A DNA stretch of 64,000 bases from Anagrus nilaparvatae (taxonomy: Eukaryota; Arthropoda; Insecta; Hymenoptera; Mymaridae), in the NCBI GenBank assembly GCA_022575985.1, contig JAKSXM010000007.1:39868501-39932500 (forward strand). Direction: 5' to 3'. The notes under the pieces were generated by a model. That model did not search any database. It was given only the letters and a program-made list of their open reading frames with translations, and was not told where the DNA came from. The first letter of the stretch is position 1. Every line of letters begins with the position of its first letter. Below, piece by piece: positions 24,635-35,118 of the stretch. Made by a program: the position numbers and the translations under genes.

Positions 24635-24763
24635 CACGTCATTTTTGCCGTCTTTTGCCGTAAACCCGATGTCTGTATCTTTTATCGTTTTCTAGTTTAT
24701 CGCGTTCGGACACACATAATTAAAGATTTGTATATATATATAGGATATAGGATATAGAATCAC
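24635..24763 (+). repeat. Helitron 3' tail with (GGATATA)n
   Basis: Follows the helicase stop: TTTTTGCCGTCTTTTGCCG, TTCGGACACACATAATTAAA, then a TA and GGATATA microsatellite. It matches the end of the 15972-16950 element. Confidence 0.7.
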
Positions 24764-25116
24764 CACCACAATTACCTCAAGTATTAATGGTTGAATTTGA
24801 CAATTACAAAGGACCATTTTTGTATAAAAATTATTTCCCAATTATTCCCGTGGAAAGAACTTGGAAACATAATAATATTTTATGCAGTCGCACGCAATTT
24901 CAAGTAATGTTGTCATATGCTCTAACCATCCACAAGTCTCAAGGGCAGACGTTAGATAAAATTTTTTTACACATAGGAGACACGGAAAGACAATTGGGAA
25001 TTACATACGTCGGTTTGAGTCGAGTTAAATCAATTAATGATATAATTTTAATAAAAGGTTACAACAAATATCGTTTTGACATTATCAATCGAAATAAAAC
25101 CAAGCCTATGTTTTGA
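24764..25116 (+). pseudogene. Duplicated C-terminus of the Helitron helicase
   Basis: Near-identical copy of 24280-24634, with a handful of substitutions. It starts at GAATCACCACCACAA directly after the GGATATA run. It repeats KSQGQTL and YVGLSRVKS and ends NKTKPMF. It is followed by the same 3' tail, which is cut by the MITE at 25153. It lacks all N-terminal helicase motifs. Confidence 0.9.
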
Positions 25117-25152
25117 CACGTAATTTTTGCCGTCTTTTGCCGTAAACCCGAT

Positions 25153-25537
25153 GCACAGTGTGCCGAATCAATCAAAAATCTACTGACTCGGTAAAATTTC
25201 ATTTTTTCACCCATTTATTTTTTTAAATCCTTCGTATACTATTCTACTCTTATGGAAACCTGCTACTTTTTAAAATTTTTACAATTTAAATTCACCCCTT
25301 AAACATTGGTGTATACGCAAAAATTGTATTCACAGGGTTACTAAGTTTATTTGCAATTAAAAAAACCTTGTTTACGGACACTGTTGCCTTTTTCCTGAGC
25401 CAAAGAGTAAACATTTTTAAAAAGTAGCAGGTTTCCAGAAAAGTAGGATAGTATACGAAGGATTTAAAAATATAAGTTGGTGAAAAAATTAAATTCTAAG
25501 AAGTCAGCAGATTTTTGATTGAATCGGCACACTGTGC
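25153..25537. mobile_element. MITE with ~135-bp TIRs (GCACAGTGTGCCG ends)
   Basis: Left GCACAGTGTGCCGAATCAAT is matched by the inverse at the right end. Similarity continues inward for about 135 bases, including AATCCTTCGTATACTAT. It interrupts the Helitron tail, which resumes as TGTCTCTAACTT. A 4-bp target duplication (CGAT/CGAC) is possible. Superfamily not assigned. Confidence 0.82.
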
Positions 25538-25595
25538 GACTGTCTCTAACTTCTGGGATTTCGACCGTGTTTAACAAAATCCGACTGCTCCGTAC

Positions 25596-25854
25596 TGTAA
25601 ATTATTGTAAATATACCTTTATTGTAATATAACAATTATGTATACACGCCTTAATGTATATATTAAAAAGAGATAGGTAATATCAAGCGCTATCTGTCAT
25701 TGGATAGTACGCACTCAGTCGTATACCAGTACACACGTTTAATAAATCATATTATCATCATATTAATCACATAGTATCGATTATTATTTCATATCCACTG
25801 ACATTCACTCCAATATTCCACTAATTAACCTCTAATTTATATCAATATTAAACA
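25596..25854 (+). mobile_element. Possible BEL/Pao-type LTR with primer-site-like sequence
   Basis: Begins TGTAAATTATTG and ends ATTAAACA, carries AATAAA near 25740, and is followed by TTTGGTCCCTTGAGC, resembling the leader just after the LTR in BEL/Pao elements. No gag or pol frame follows. Moderate evidence only. Confidence 0.35.
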
Positions 25855-27916
25855 TTTGGTCCCTTGAGCTTTATTAAGGAAATATTTTTTAATTTAATTA
25901 ACAAATTAGTTAAAAAATTCATAAATCAGCACCACAAGGTTTCAAAATTTTTTATTCAAGTAAAAAAGGATATTGGATAAATAGTGTGTTTCTAAAGTGG
26001 ATAATAATAAAAAATAAATTAATCAACGCTCATCGATATAATTGTGCTTGTGATTAAATATCAGTTTTTTCCAAAGATTTATAAAAAAATTTACTTACAC
26101 GTGATGTGCTAAATTAAAAAAAAAATTATTCTCAAATATAAAATTAATTATTTGAAAGGGGAAAAACATTTTATAAATTATTCAAAAAATTTACCAAAGC
26201 TAAAAAATAGTATTACAAAAATAAGAAAAACGTTATAAATCAACAAGAGAATACATTATATAACAACATACTAGCGTGTTTCCCTCTCTAACACACATCC
26301 TCAGATATAGTGCGTCATCTTCTGAAAAAGAGACAGCAAACTTCAGTTGCCGCCAGATTCTTTTTATTGGGGAAGCAGAAGCACGCATTCCAGTTTTCTC
26401 TCTCTCTCTCTCTTCGCTCTTACTTTTTTATATTAACGACAACACGTCACCGGAATCACGTCATCATATCTTTTCTACGGGGCTTATACATCACGACCAC
26501 ATACGCGACGGCGCACTGGTCACGGAGCGTCTGCTTCAATCATATTCATTGTCTGCAACGTGGCTACATATTTTTTTACTGCTGGTGTCGACCCTTTTAA
26601 ACTTTATTTATTTATTTATTTATTTTTAATTAATGTTTTTCATAATAATAATAATATAAACATAATTAAGCTCTTTTTTCTGTACACTTTTTGTGATAAT
26701 TTATTCTTTTAATTTTATTAATTTTTTCTAACAAATAAATTCAAAATTAATTTCATAATAATTAATATAAAGTTAAGCTTAAAATCAAAATTTTAATTAA
26801 TTATAATTTATAATTTATATCTTGTTCATATTACTAATTACCCTGATGTTACCTAGGTCTCTAAATTAAATGCTGGACATCAAGAGGTCTGTCATAAACT
26901 GTAGCTGTACGGGCTGTCTTGTCAATCAGTGGGAGTACCTGGACATTATTTGCAGATCTCATCAATCAAGATATAATTTTGAGGACTATGTTTAAAATAT
27001 GTTAGATTTTGATTATTTATTTATTTATTTTTTTTTTACTCTTTTACTTAAATATAAGTCATAATGCACATTTAAAATCTATTACGTATATCATTGTTCT
27101 CGGGAGGCAAGGTATAACTTTCTTAACTCAAATTTTGTTATTTATTATCAAGTTAGATATTCTTAAATTTACAAAAAACTTAGTAAATTTTGTCATAAAA
27201 AAAAATATCTAATTCTTTAAGTTAAAATGATAACTCATTACGATAATCTTTTCTTATAATTACATGTGCTCGTTTTGAAATTTCTTACACATCTCTATGA
27301 TCCGTATTCTGTTCAAAATAGGAGAGTGGTAGATGTCAAACCTTGCAAACATTTATGTATTGCTTTTTAACATTTTGCAATAAAACTCAATAATCCGTAT
27401 TATAATCAAAGATAGGAGAGTAACAAATGTTAATCTTGTGAATTCTATAAAAACTCACCGACATTTCTCGACCAAAAACTAACTAGGTTACCACAAACAT
27501 TAGTGAGACTGAGCGAAGCCACTGTAATTTTATAGGTTTATTTAATGATTCCTTATAAAAAAATAATTTAAAAGATAAGTAATACTATTCTTATTAATAA
27601 TAAAAGTTCTTTCATTTTAAATTTAAATGATTTAACATAAAAATAACTATTATTTTTTTTCATTAATAATGATATAAATAAATAAATGCTTATAAATTTA
27701 ATAAAAAAACACTTTATTGAATTATTTCATGTATGAAACATAATTTTTCATTGTGTATTGATATTTTAATGAGTATTGTTTTTTAATTTGTATAAAAACT
27801 TTTGTTTAACCTTAAAAAAAGCGCATAGTCTAATAGAGTCGTACCTATATTTTAAAATTAAATGGTTAATTTATTTAACTCTACTTAATCCTACGTACGT
27901 TATGCCTAATTGCTTT
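25855..27916. other. No confident gene; unexplained GC-balanced patch 26270-26600
   Basis: Two overlapping plus-strand frames (117 and 96 codons) cover a GC-balanced patch with a (TC)n run (26398-26413) and end in (TTTA)n (26605-26627). Neither resembles a known family. At 27300-27440 a ~90-bp segment (CCGTATT...AGGAGAGT) is repeated. A second patch at 26840-26960 may be a decayed coding piece. Confidence 0.35.
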
Positions 27917-28799
27917 TCACGTACTGTCTCCTATATGGAGAAACATTTTATGAATAGTCTGTCCTTGCGACTTGTGTATTTTTATCGAATAAGATAACAT
28001 AAGTGGAATTTGTGTACTGCTGCATTGTATTTTATTATGCGTCCATGTACGGGTTAGTGGTATTAACGGAAACAAATTTTTATACAAATATGGTCCTCGG
28101 TAATTATTAAATTCTACCATGATTGCTTCTTGTAATTGCGGCGGTGAATCATTGTCAGAATAAATTATTTCTCTGACATGACCTAAAGTACCATTGATTA
28201 AACCTCCAGCAGTCCATAAGTTTGCCCTTAACATTACACGATAATTTTTAGATAAATATAGGATATTTTGTAATCCTGAAGCTTTTTTATCCGAACAACT
28301 CATGTCTACATTGGGTACCTTTGTACCTAAAATGCGAGCTACTGCGTTTCCTGTATTTTTTAAATATTTTTCGTTATGTGCATCTACTTCTGTGCATTTC
28401 GGGTATAAGTGTATTGCATTTTCAAATAAATCTAATTCATTTTTTGGTATTATGGTTTTCCGTCTGTTATGTAATGCTTCATAATTTTCCTGGGATAATT
28501 CTGCATTTGCAATTTCATCCAACAATTAAGAGTGTGGCGTTTGATTACCTTCTTTTCAGTGTGAATTTTTTGTACAAGTATTTCTGATACTCATTAAAAA
28601 CAAGTTTTCTCTGTGATTGCATTTTGTCAGTGTGTTTTTTTGTACTAAATATTGCTGTATCTCCTACGGGTGTTAATTGGTTATAATCGCCGAATAAGTA
28701 GATTATTAATCCACCGAATGGTTTATCAATTTCATTAGCAAAAATTTCTCTACACCGTGATTCTATTTGGTATAAAGTGCGTAAACCTATTAATGACAT
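27917..28799 (-). pseudogene. Helitron Pif1-type helicase, copy 2 (partial)
   Basis: Minus-strand relative of the 23-24.6 kb helicase. From high to low coordinates: MSLIGLRTLYQIESRC (motif II side), GDYNQLTPVGDTAIF (III), then a break (frame change and a TAA in place of a Gln) near 28525-28560. LLDEIANAEL follows, then LRANLWTAGGLINGTLG and LSYSIKIHKSQGQTIHKMF. It stops at HIGDST, before the YVGLSR motif, so the 3' end is truncated. Motifs I and Ia are absent. Divergence from copy 1 shows an older separate insertion of the same family. Confidence 0.9.
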
Positions 28800-28802
28800 T
28801 TC

Positions 28803-29228
28803 GTCAATTATTTCTTCTTATATCAGTTATAGTATTTGGATCCTCATTTGGACATAATATTTTATATAAATCATTCCATTGATGATCTGCAGCACTAAGT
28901 GTAAAGAATATTGTTGGTCTTTTCAACTGTTTAACCGGTAATAAGTGGTAATAAGTTCGACACATCTTTGAAACCAATAACTTTTGGTAGATCTTGTTTT
29001 AGAAGAATAAACCATAATATGTTTCCAGAAGTTTTTATCCTTTTCTAATTTATTTATTTATTGTTCTATAGTGCACTCTTGTAATTTCGATTTGTTCACG
29101 TAAATTCCTGCTTTTTGTAACATTCCGTGACCCATAACGGTATTCAAACAAAAAAATCTGAATCTTGGATCTTGTGCGAACATTTTATCTTGAAATATTG
29201 ATCTAAAGTAACTTTTATTTCTCTAATT
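28803..29228 (-). pseudogene. Helitron N-terminal/pre-Rep part, copy 2, fused to helicase
   Basis: Across several frames the minus strand reads NTVMGHGMLQKAG, then KRPTIFFTLSAADHQWNDLY and NEDPNTIT, the segment just before the Rep HUH motif. DPNTI is exactly where copy 1 begins. A few codons later the sequence jumps to the helicase motif II region, so the Rep catalytic core and helicase motifs I-Ia were deleted. Confidence 0.78.
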
Positions 29229-29233
29229 TGTGA

Positions 29234-30029
29234 AAACTCTGCTATTCCTCGAAATCAATGCGGGAATGCACAAACTATGTAACCTTCCTGTTTCTTTCAG
29301 CCAATAAAAAAGAAAAAGTAAAATTATATGAGGTGTTCCTGTCACTCTGGTGAGCTCGAGGGCTTTTAGCCTTTCACATAGCTTTGCTACTCCAACGAGC
29401 TCGGGCCCTCTCAGCCTTTCACATATCTTTGCCACTCCGGCGAGCTCGGGCACTCTTAGCCTTTCACTTAGCCTTGCCACGTAAACTTAGCTTCGCGGTG
29501 CTTAGCATTGGTCTTTGCTCCCTTTTCTCTTGCGGCAGTAACATTTCTTTGTGAGGGTGTTTGTTCCCTTTGCTCTTGCAGCAGTAAAATTTTTTTGCAA
29601 TTGCCTTAGCTCCTTTTGTTCTAGCAGCTATCACAAAATTTATAACGGTTTTATCGCCCACGCGTCAATCAGCAAGCGCGACCGAGTCGGGCGAGGTCTA
29701 TAAATATAACCGCGATATTGGCCGGAGTTGCATTCGCTGTTCTGACTTCAGCGTCGACGCTGCGAATTTGACGCCTTTGCTGTTTTGACTGCGCTTGGTA
29801 AACTTGCTGTTGGAGTGAATCTTGGACGCTTTGCTTGCTTTTTGACTGCTCTTGATGAAATTGGTTTGTGGATCTTGGACTTCCTTTTCCAGTATTGGAA
29901 TAGCTCGTAAGCTATTATTGGTATCTTGCTCGGTGCGATTTCCAAGCTCGTAGGCTCGAAGAGGTGATCTTATAGTTCCTGGCCAGGAGACATCGCTTGA
30001 GCATGAGTTGCTCGACTTTGGAATTTGAC
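29234..30029 (+). mobile_element. GC-richer ~0.8 kb insertion, possible solo LTR
   Basis: Base composition is clearly less AT-rich than its surroundings. It is flanked by TGTGA on both sides (29229-29233, 30030-30034), and it splits the minus Helitron. It holds a TATA-like CTATAAATATAACC at ~29699 with a possible initiator ~30 bases on. Clear TG...CA ends are missing, so LTR status is tentative. Three minus-strand frames within are repeat-derived. Confidence 0.45.
29345..29640. repeat. Two tandem arrays of ~45-bp units (3 + 3)
   Basis: First array: units around GAGCTCGGGC...TTTCACATA...GCCACTCC. Second: units around TGCTCTTGCAGCAGTAA. On the minus strand the first array reads as repeats of CERLRGPELVGVAK, which may be a fossil of protein repeats or chance. 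Confidence 0.65.
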
Positions 30030-30034
30030 TGTGA

Positions 30035-30363
30035 GTTTTTATTATATTAATGTCTAAAGATTGTAATTCTTTAGATATGTTTCCATTAATTGGTAATTGT
30101 TTTAAAATATCTGAATCTATTTCTATATTTTTGTAATATATATTTCAGAATGTATTCTGAAATCATTAAATCCACTCGTGTATTTTTATGAAAAATTAAT
30201 GTAGATGGTAATTCATTTGGATGTATAGGTAATTTGTTTATATACTCATCAATATTTTGTCAAAAGTTAATTATATTTCCAGAATAAGAATATTGATTTC
30301 CTTCAATTCAATAAATTGTAATTATCGGATGGATCCTAGCTATTAACATTTGTTCTATATAAC
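30035..30363 (-). pseudogene. Helitron upstream domain, copy 2
   Basis: From high to low coordinates: SYIEQMLIARIHPIITIY, GNQYSYSGNIINF, NKLPIHPNELPSTLIFH, then DILKQLPINGN. This is the conserved block upstream of the Rep domain in Helitron proteins (LT.iE.mLIARvhP...YsGnviNF.Q). One stop (TGA, in FDQ) is present. Interrupted on the 5' side by the TTAA element and on the 3' side by the GC-rich insertion. Confidence 0.82.
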
Positions 30364-30367
30364 TTAA

Positions 30368-31557
30368 GGGGGATCTACGGGTAATTTTTTTTCAACAATT
30401 AAAATTTTTTTTTTCTTTTAATGTATTTATATATGTTTCAAGAATATGGAAAAAAAATTTTGTTTTGAAATTCGCTTTATTTTTGATTCTATGAGGCATA
30501 ATAGCGCGCGCCGCAAGACGTGTATTCTTAAAATTTGAACGCAGCTGCTACTTGAATACCGTTAATAGGTCTAAAATTTAATTTTTTTTGTTATAATATC
30601 ATATTATACTGATATTATACATGTATACAAACACATATAATGTGTATTAGTGTTAAAAATATTCAAAATAAAGCATCAGACAGCATTTTAAGTACCAAGT
30701 TAGCTAAAAACCGGAAAATTGAATGAAGAGAAGAAAATACTGCTCAAGAGATGGAATTTGAGGAAGTTGAAGGATTGCTGTAAGGTCCCGGAATTGCAGA
30801 AGATTGTCAAGTTAAGTATTTAAGTAATTTTCAACTCATATTTTTGTTTTTTTCGACGTTTACAATTTTTGCTCATTTTTTAAAAACGCGTTTTTCAATC
30901 TTTTGAATAAGATAACTCCACAACTACTGAACCGATTTTCAATTCGCTTATTTTATTCTCTTCCTAATAACTTATACCAACAGAAAAAAAAATAAAAATA
31001 AAAAAAAATTTAATTTTATATATGGAAAAACTTGTTTTCAAACTTTAAACACGTTTTTCTCAAAACGTGTTTTTTCAAATCGCCGTGCACGATAACAGAA
31101 AAACTACTCAACCGATTTATTTGCCCTTTTCACAGTTTTTTAAAGAACATATTTACCAGGGATTGACGTATCGTTTTTTTTTATAACTGTCCCAGAAAAT
31201 TTTTAGGACCGATTACAAAAAAAAAAAACAGGGCACTTTTTTGACTTTTTTTGAAAAAACTTTACGTTGATCCCTGGCTTTAAGTTTTAAGAAAAATAAT
31301 ATATATTTATTTTTTTTTTTCAGATGATCCTAAGTTGGGTTATGCTGCACGGCGCAAGTCACCTTTTTTTTAGTGCCTCTCAATAATCTCCCATACACCG
31401 GCATGACGTCATACAAAAAAAATAAAAAAATATTTTTTTATTCTTAAATATATTTTAAATAAATAAAAAAAATTTCATTTCATTGCCTGTAACCTTTCTT
31501 TTTTTATATCCCCTTAAAAATCGCTCGAAAATTGAGCGCCGTACCCATAGATCCCCC
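30368..31557. mobile_element. TTAA-flanked element with 16-bp TIRs, 1.19 kb
   Basis: Ends GGGGGATCTACGGGTA and the complement of GGGGGATCTATGGGTA, flanked by TTAA at 30364-30367 and 31558-31561. Removing it and one TTAA joins the Helitron frame as ELRN-LSYIEQ in phase, which proves the insertion limits. A TTAA target is typical of piggyBac, although the GGGGG start is not the usual CCC. The interior shows no complete transposase; a short frame near 30700-30790 is not assignable. Confidence 0.85.
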
Positions 31558-31561
31558 TTAA

Positions 31562-31910
31562 ATTACGTAATTCATCTGGTACAGTTCCCGGATCCATATT
31601 GTTATCAGCAGTAAATTTGTTTGATTTTTTGCAATCAGTACGAATGTTATTTTCATCTGCATTATAGTATATATTGTAACTAGTTACTATAGTAGGCTGA
31701 TATAGGCATGGTTGAGATGGAAGATAAAAAAACGAAAGACAGAGCGCTGACGCGCTGACGTGCTCTGTCTTTCGTTTTTTTATCTTCCATCTCAACCATG
31801 CCTCTTTCAGCGTTCTATAGTATCGCGTTACAATCGATACTTTTTGTAACAACATCTTCATCTGTATCGCATTTACGACAAATATCTAGAAATTTATTTG
31901 ACACTTTTGT
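31562..31910 (-). pseudogene. Helitron N-terminal zinc region, copy 2, split by a hairpin MITE
   Basis: Beyond the MITE (31674-31833) the minus strand reads KFLDICRKCDTDEDVV. Below it come ENNIRTDCKKSNKF and ADNNMDPGTVPDELRN. This Cys-containing segment ending in N.MDPG.VP.EL directly precedes the E.MLIARIHP block in Helitron proteins. It is the 5'-most Helitron sequence I can see here. Confidence 0.75.
31674..31833. mobile_element. 160-bp hairpin MITE with a perfect 41-bp stem
   Basis: Bases 31705-31745 and 31762-31802 are perfect inverse copies (start GGCATGGTTGAGATGG) around the 16-base loop GCTGACGCGCTGACGT. Weaker arms extend to TTGTAAC (31674) and GTTACAA (31833). The stem would block many polymerases and could be a small-RNA source if transcribed. 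Confidence 0.9.
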
Positions 31911-31990
31911 TTATTTTATACTTTTATTTATTTGATACTTTTATTTATTTGATACTTTTATTTATTTGATAGTTTTATTTATTTGATTAA
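31905..31990. repeat. Tandem TTATTTGATACTTTTATT units
   Basis: About five 18-bp units. The same motif recurs on the other side of the recombinase gene at ~33580-33680. Confidence 0.85.
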
Positions 31991-32175
31991 AAGAAACTTA
32001 GTTGTGACTCATTTTTTAAATGAGTCATTTCTTATATTATACCCGACAATTATACAGGGGGGCGCTGTAGAGGAAATTTAGAGTGGGAACCTTTCTTAAT
32101 TTGTTAGCAGCCTGAGAACTTGGGTCTCCTTTTGTGTTAGTTGCTTTTGTAAAATCAATCAGATATCAATTAAAA

Positions 32176-32601
32176 ATGTCAAGTGAAGTAAAAGAAATGC
32201 TTATAGAAGAGCATGTGGTTGGTGAAATCGAAAATGAAATAGCTAATTTACTTACTCAAGAAAGTATCGGAGTGAAAGATAATGTGTTTGAAATTTTATT
32301 GCCTGATAAAACAAAAGAATATTATATAAAAACGTATAATAATTTTAAATTGTGGGAAAAAGAAAATAAAATACCCGTTAGACCTCATGATGTAATGTTA
32401 TTTCATTATTTTGTTCATTTATCAAAATTTTATGCACCAAACACACTTTGGTGCCTTTATTCCATGTTAGCTAAAACAATGAGTATAAAAGAAGGAAAGG
32501 ACATTACTAAATATTATGAATTATTGGCGTTTTTAAAAAAAAATAGTAGTGGATATGAACCCAAAACGGCGAGCATACTTCTTGAAATGGCTGTTACATA
32601 A
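32176..32601 (+). pseudogene. Crypton-type tyrosine recombinase, N-terminal core-binding part
   Basis: First part of a YR-transposon protein. YYIKTYNNFKLWEKENK and NTLWCLYSMLAKTMSIKEGK match the SAM-like DNA-binding domain of the insect Crypton-like family, which normally continues as (A)FLK-x-K-x2-GY-PKK. I prefer the Met at 32176 (AAAAATGTC) over one at 32134, since homology-like sequence starts after it. The frame leaves the family at GYEPK (~32570) and stops at 32601. The catalytic part continues in another frame from ~32575, so an indel, probably with ~20 codons lost, breaks the gene. Promoter-like AT sequence lies at 32030. Confidence 0.82.
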
Positions 32602-33346
32602 AGCAGTGTTGATATTTGGTGTAGGAGCTTGCTTAAGAAAAAATGAGTTACATAAGCTTACAATGAAAAACGTAGAGGATACATGCAATAAATTTATTAT
32701 AACGATTCTAGTAGAAGGTTCAAAAAATAAAAAAAAAAAGACTGTGGTCATAGAAGGTGAATTTTATAAAATTTCTAGAAAATATTTGTCTTTGCGTCCA
32801 AAAGAAACAAAGACAGATAATTTTTTAATTGGTTACCGCAATGGAAAATGTATTAATTCGCCGGTCGGAATTAATAAAATTGCTAGTGTTCCTAAAGATG
32901 TAGCTGTCTTTTTGAAATTGGAGAACGCGGAACGGTATACTAGCCATGCATTACGACGCTCTTCCGCTTCCGCAGCTGCAAATGCTGGATGCACTTCAGA
33001 AGAAATTCAAGGTTTAGGTAATTGGTCAAGTTCTAAAATCGCTCGACATTACATCGAAAACTCTATGGCTTATAAAACAAATGTTGCTACAAAACTATGT
33101 AAAAACATAGTGAAATCTGATGATACAATTGAAGTTAAGGCGAAATCTGCTGCAAGTAATTCTGCTGAAGACATGGATGTTGAAAAAGACAATCTGCAGT
33201 TACAAATAAGAAATGAAACATATACAATAACTAACGTAAATTTGTTACATGAAAATACGTATGTAGAAAAAAATGTTATATTACCTAGTACTTCTTCAAC
33301 TTCAGAAAATATTATACATTATCATTTTTCTAATTGTAACATTTAA
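32549..33346 (+). pseudogene. Crypton-type tyrosine recombinase, catalytic domain
   Basis: Continuation of the preceding fragment. LIFGVGACLRKNELHKLT gives catalytic Arg I, the KNKKKKTVV turn the Lys, and YTSHALRRSSASAAANAG the H-x-x-R box. LGNWSSSKIARHYIENS gives the Trp in the His/Trp position and the nucleophilic Tyr. All six expected positions (R, K, H, R, W, Y) are present. An ~85-residue Ser/Asn-rich tail follows, which is longer than the domain needs. Such enzymes cut and rejoin DNA through a 3'-phosphotyrosine. The domain is open from 32549 to the stop; only the junction with the N-terminal part is damaged. It could be a recent pseudogene, or carry an unrecognised intron, though no plausible splice pair is seen. 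Confidence 0.85.
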
Positions 33347-33945
33347 ATAAACAATAATTAAAATGAATAATTTTTTTCATTTATTTTAAAAAATGTAATT
33401 CAATAAAAAGTAATTAAAATTAATTTTTATCCATTTATTTTATATTTATTAAAATAAAAAAAATTTCTGGGTACAAAAATAACGATAACGATGACTAATA
33501 AATTTAATATTTAAAAAACTAAAAAATTTATTTCATATACTTTTATTTTTAACTAATAAGTATAATATTTACAAAAACAAAACAATTTATTTGATACTCT
33601 TATTTTTGTGGTTGTAACCCGATTTTAAAATTAATCATTGTATTTAACAACTTATTTGATACTTTTATTTTTGAAAGGAATTTTTTGATATTGTTATCGC
33701 ATCCATAATTCTTTCTCTCTTTAACTCATGCGCTGAAGGACTATAAAATAATGCGTCTAAATCTATATATGACTATACGAAGATTTTTTCTTACTTCAAT
33801 AAAAGACCACTATTTCATTAACATAAACTCGTCGATATGCTATACAAAGGAAGATAGTGTTACAAAAATGTCATATAATGATCTGTTACATCTAATACAT
33901 TCTGGAGTGAAAATATTTTAACATTCTTTGTCAAATAAATTTCCA
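33347..33945. other. 3' flank of recombinase: AATAAA at 33402 and TTATTTGATACT repeats
   Basis: A polyadenylation-type hexamer lies 56 bases after the stop. Copies of TTATTTGATACTTTTATTT at ~33580-33680 mirror, in direct orientation, the array upstream of the gene. The rest is AT-rich. Confidence 0.5.
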
Positions 33946-35118
33946 GAGGGCTTAACTCAACTTTTCAAGGGGGTTTTTTGAGTAAGAATTATGAATTTTT
34001 GGTCAAAAATATTGAATAATTTCCACTCAAAATTCATGTTTATCATTCTAAAAAACTCTTTTGTAATATCTTGGAAAATCGGAAATTTGTTCGGTTGAAA
34101 AGTTAAATATTTTTTACCGGAAATTCATATTTCTTGCCCCAAAAACCCCCTTGTAAGGATATAAGTTAATTATTTTAAGTTTTATGGTCCGCCATCTTCG
34201 AAAATCAGAAAATGAGTTGGATTGAAAATTTAAATATTTTTGACCGAAAATTCATATCTCTTTCCCCAAAAACCCCTTTGTAAGGTTAAAAGTTAATTTT
34301 TTTAAGTTTAATGGTCCGCTATATTGGAAAATCGGAAAATTTTTCGGGTTGAAAAGTTAAATATTTTTCACGTAAAATTCATTTTTTTCTCCTTAAAAAA
34401 TTTCTTTGTTATGTGAAAAGTTGATTTTTTCAGGTTTTTAGTCCGCCATCTTGGAAAATCAGAAAATATGTTGGATTGAAAAATTAAATATTTTCGACCG
34501 AAAATTCATATCTATTGTCCCAAAAACCCCCTTGTAAGGTTAAAAGTTAATTTTTTTAAGTTTAATGGTCCGCTATCTTGTAAAATCGGAAATATCTTGG
34601 GTTAAAAAATTAAATATTTTTTACCGGAAATTCATATTTCTTGCCCCAAAAACTGCCTTATAAACTTAAAAGTTGATTATTTTTAGTTTTATGGTCCGCC
34701 ATCTTGGAAAATCGGGAAATTTGTTGGGTTGAAAAATTGAATATTTTTCACCCAATATTTATTTTTCTTGCCCTAAAAAACTCTTTTGTAATATGAAAAG
34801 TTGATTTTTTCAAATTGAAAATTATGTCGATTTGAAAAATTGAATGTTTTCCACCCAAAATTAATTTTTTCCGCTTTAAATATTCTCCTTGTAATGTGAA
34901 AAGTTGATTTTTTCAAGTTTTTAGTCTGCCATCTTGGAAAATCAGAAAATATGTTGGGTTGGAACATTAAATATTTTCGACCGAATATTCATATTTCTTG
35001 TTCCAAAAACTCCCTTGTAAAGTTAAAAGTTAATTTTTTTAAGTTTAATGGTACGCCATCTTGGAAAATCAGAAAATTTGTTGGGTAAAAAAATTGAATA
35101 TTTTTTTCCCAATATTTA
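33945..35118 (+). repeat. Satellite family S, main block (~9-10 units)
   Basis: Units of ~115-130 bp: GTCCGCCATCTTGGAAAATC, GTTGGGTTGAAAA, ATTCATATTTCTTGCCCC, AAAACCCCCTTGTAA, AAAGTTAATTTTTTTAAG. The array is interrupted at 35119 and resumes at 37616. Frames on either strand are periodic artefacts. Confidence 0.9.

Noticed and set aside
26276..26629. Overlapping frames of 117 and 96 codons
   Set aside because: Neither resembles a known protein; both include microsatellite tracts. Left as an unexplained patch.
29223..29945. Minus frames with repeated CERLRGPELVGVAK as a gene
   Set aside because: They follow the 45-bp tandem arrays and are broken by stops; kept only as repeats.
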